Notes under the pieces: model-generated
Databases searched by the model: none
Told to the model about the DNA's origin: nothing
The model's input: the letters and a program-made list of their open reading frames with translations, nothing else
Position numbers and translations under genes: made by a program
Shown here: piece after piece, positions 7,069-7,775 of the stretch
How positions within the stretch are numbered: the stretch's first letter is position 1
Layout of the letters: every line of letters starts with the position of its first letter
Assembly (NCBI GenBank): GCA_009691645.1
Contig: SIAT01000081.1
Coordinates: 1 to 7,775, forward strand
Direction: 5' to 3'
Source: Pedosphaera sp.
GTDB taxonomy: Bacteria > Verrucomicrobiota > Verrucomicrobiia > Limisphaerales > SIAT01
Length of the DNA: 7,775 nt

Positions 7069-7775
7069 ATGCCGCAGCAATTCCGCCTCATTCTCAAGCA
7101 CATCGATCAGCCGGGTTACACGCCCGATATCGAGTGCTACCAGCACCACGGCGGCTACGAGGCGTTGAAGAAAGCCTTCGCGATGGGCCCCCGCGTCTCG
7201 CCCGATGGCGGCACGGTCAGCGGCCCGGAGAAAGTCCGCAAGGAAGTGCTGGCCTCCGGTCTGCGCGGCCGCGGCGGTGCCGGTTTTTCCTGCGGCTTGA
7301 AGTGGAGCTTCGTGGATCGCAAGAGCGCCAAGCCGATTTATCTCATCTGCAACGCCGACGAATCCGAGCCGGGCACGTTCAAGGACCGGCAGATTCTCCA
7401 CAAAGATCCCCACCAACTCATCGAGGGGATGATCATCTCCTGCTTCGCCAACGCCGTGAAGCTCGCCTACATCTACATCCGCGGCGAATTCCCGCAGGGC
7501 GCGAAGCTGCTGAACAAGGCGCTCGCCGAAGCGCGCGCGAAGAATTTCCTCGGCAAAAACATTCTCGGCACCGATTACGATCTGGAGATCCACGTCCACC
7601 GCGGCGCGGGCGCCTACATCTGCGGCGAAGAGACCGGCCTCATCGAATCGCTCGAAGGCAAGCGCGCCTACCCGCGCATCAAGCCGCCGTATTTCCCCGC
7701 CGTGCTCGGCCTCTACATGTGCCCGACCATCGTGAACAACGTGGAGACGCTCTGCCACGTGAAGCACATCGTCGC
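7069..7775 (+). CDS. nuoF: NADH-quinone oxidoreductase subunit F (NuoF, 51 kDa-type), N-terminal part
   Basis: The frame is open from ATG7069 to the window edge (235 codons). NuoF oxidises NADH, holds FMN and passes electrons to its 4Fe-4S cluster N3. Visible motifs are the FMN-site glycine-rich loop GLRGRGGAGFSCGLKWSF (64-81), NADESEPGTFKDR (95-107), RGAGAYICGEETGLIESLEG (178-197) and PTIVNNVETL (219-228). The usual GEETALIxSLEG has Gly for Ala at residue 190, and KPPYFPA carries one residue more than the common KPPFPA. The C-terminal cluster-binding cysteines (SGxCGxCxPCR) would lie beyond the window. About half of the typical 420-450 residue protein is present. Confidence 0.95.
   Translation, partial: MPQQFRLILKHIDQPGYTPDIECYQHHGGYEALKKAFAMGPRVSPDGGTVSGPEKVRKEVLASGLRGRGGAGFSCGLKWSFVDRKSAKPIYLICNADESEPGTFKDRQILHKDPHQLIEGMIISCFANAVKLAYIYIRGEFPQGAKLLNKALAEARAKNFLGKNILGTDYDLEIHVHRGAGAYICGEETGLIESLEGKRAYPRIKPPYFPAVLGLYMCPTIVNNVETLCHVKHIV

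Noticed and set aside
7063..7767. Minus-strand reading frame (234 codons) opposite nuoF
   Set aside because: The plus strand encodes unmistakable NuoF motifs; the opposite frame has none and covers the tRNA promoter side.

Overview
This is a GC-rich bacterial window with ordinary chromosomal housekeeping content: a primary sigma factor, a run of respiratory complex I genes and two tRNA genes, flanked by two secreted-protein genes. The lysine/alanine/proline-rich N-terminal tail on the RpoD-type sigma factor, the divergent rpoD/nuoB arrangement and the secreted S1/P1-type hydrolase would fit Verrucomicrobiota (Opitutae or Limisphaerales/Pedosphaera-like). That placement is an inference from protein flavour, not a demonstrated assignment.

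Layout. 1-398 (minus): 5' part of a gene for an exported protein, possibly the prodomain of a secreted metallopeptidase. 399-655: divergent intergenic region with a candidate promoter facing each way. 656-1651 (plus): complete S1/P1 nuclease-family protein with a signal peptide and the full set of nine zinc ligands. 1670-1745 (minus): tRNA with a CAU anticodon, most likely the lysidine-modified tRNA-Ile2. 1785-1826 (minus): intrinsic terminator of rpoD. 1847-3838 (minus): rpoD, 663 aa, with six 18-bp in-frame tandem repeats near its 5' end. 3839-4062: divergent rpoD/nuoB regulatory region with a CRP/FNR-like palindrome. 4063-7775 (plus): nuoB, nuoC, nuoD, nuoE and the 5' part of nuoF. A tRNA-Gln(CUG) gene lies in the opposite orientation between nuoE and nuoF.

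How the genes work together. NuoB, C, D, E and F are the hydrophilic-arm subunits of NADH:quinone oxidoreductase. NuoF binds NADH and FMN, NuoE holds an off-path 2Fe-2S cluster, NuoB carries the terminal N2 cluster, and NuoC/NuoD form the connecting and quinone-site module. nuoA, usually the first gene of the cluster, is absent upstream of nuoB because rpoD occupies that side. The most unusual local features are the antisense tRNA-Gln inside the nuo gene run, whose predicted promoter overlaps the nuoF ribosome binding site, the repeat tract in rpoD, and the palindrome in front of nuoB. I found no defence system, CRISPR array, insertion sequence or clearly novel multi-gene system.
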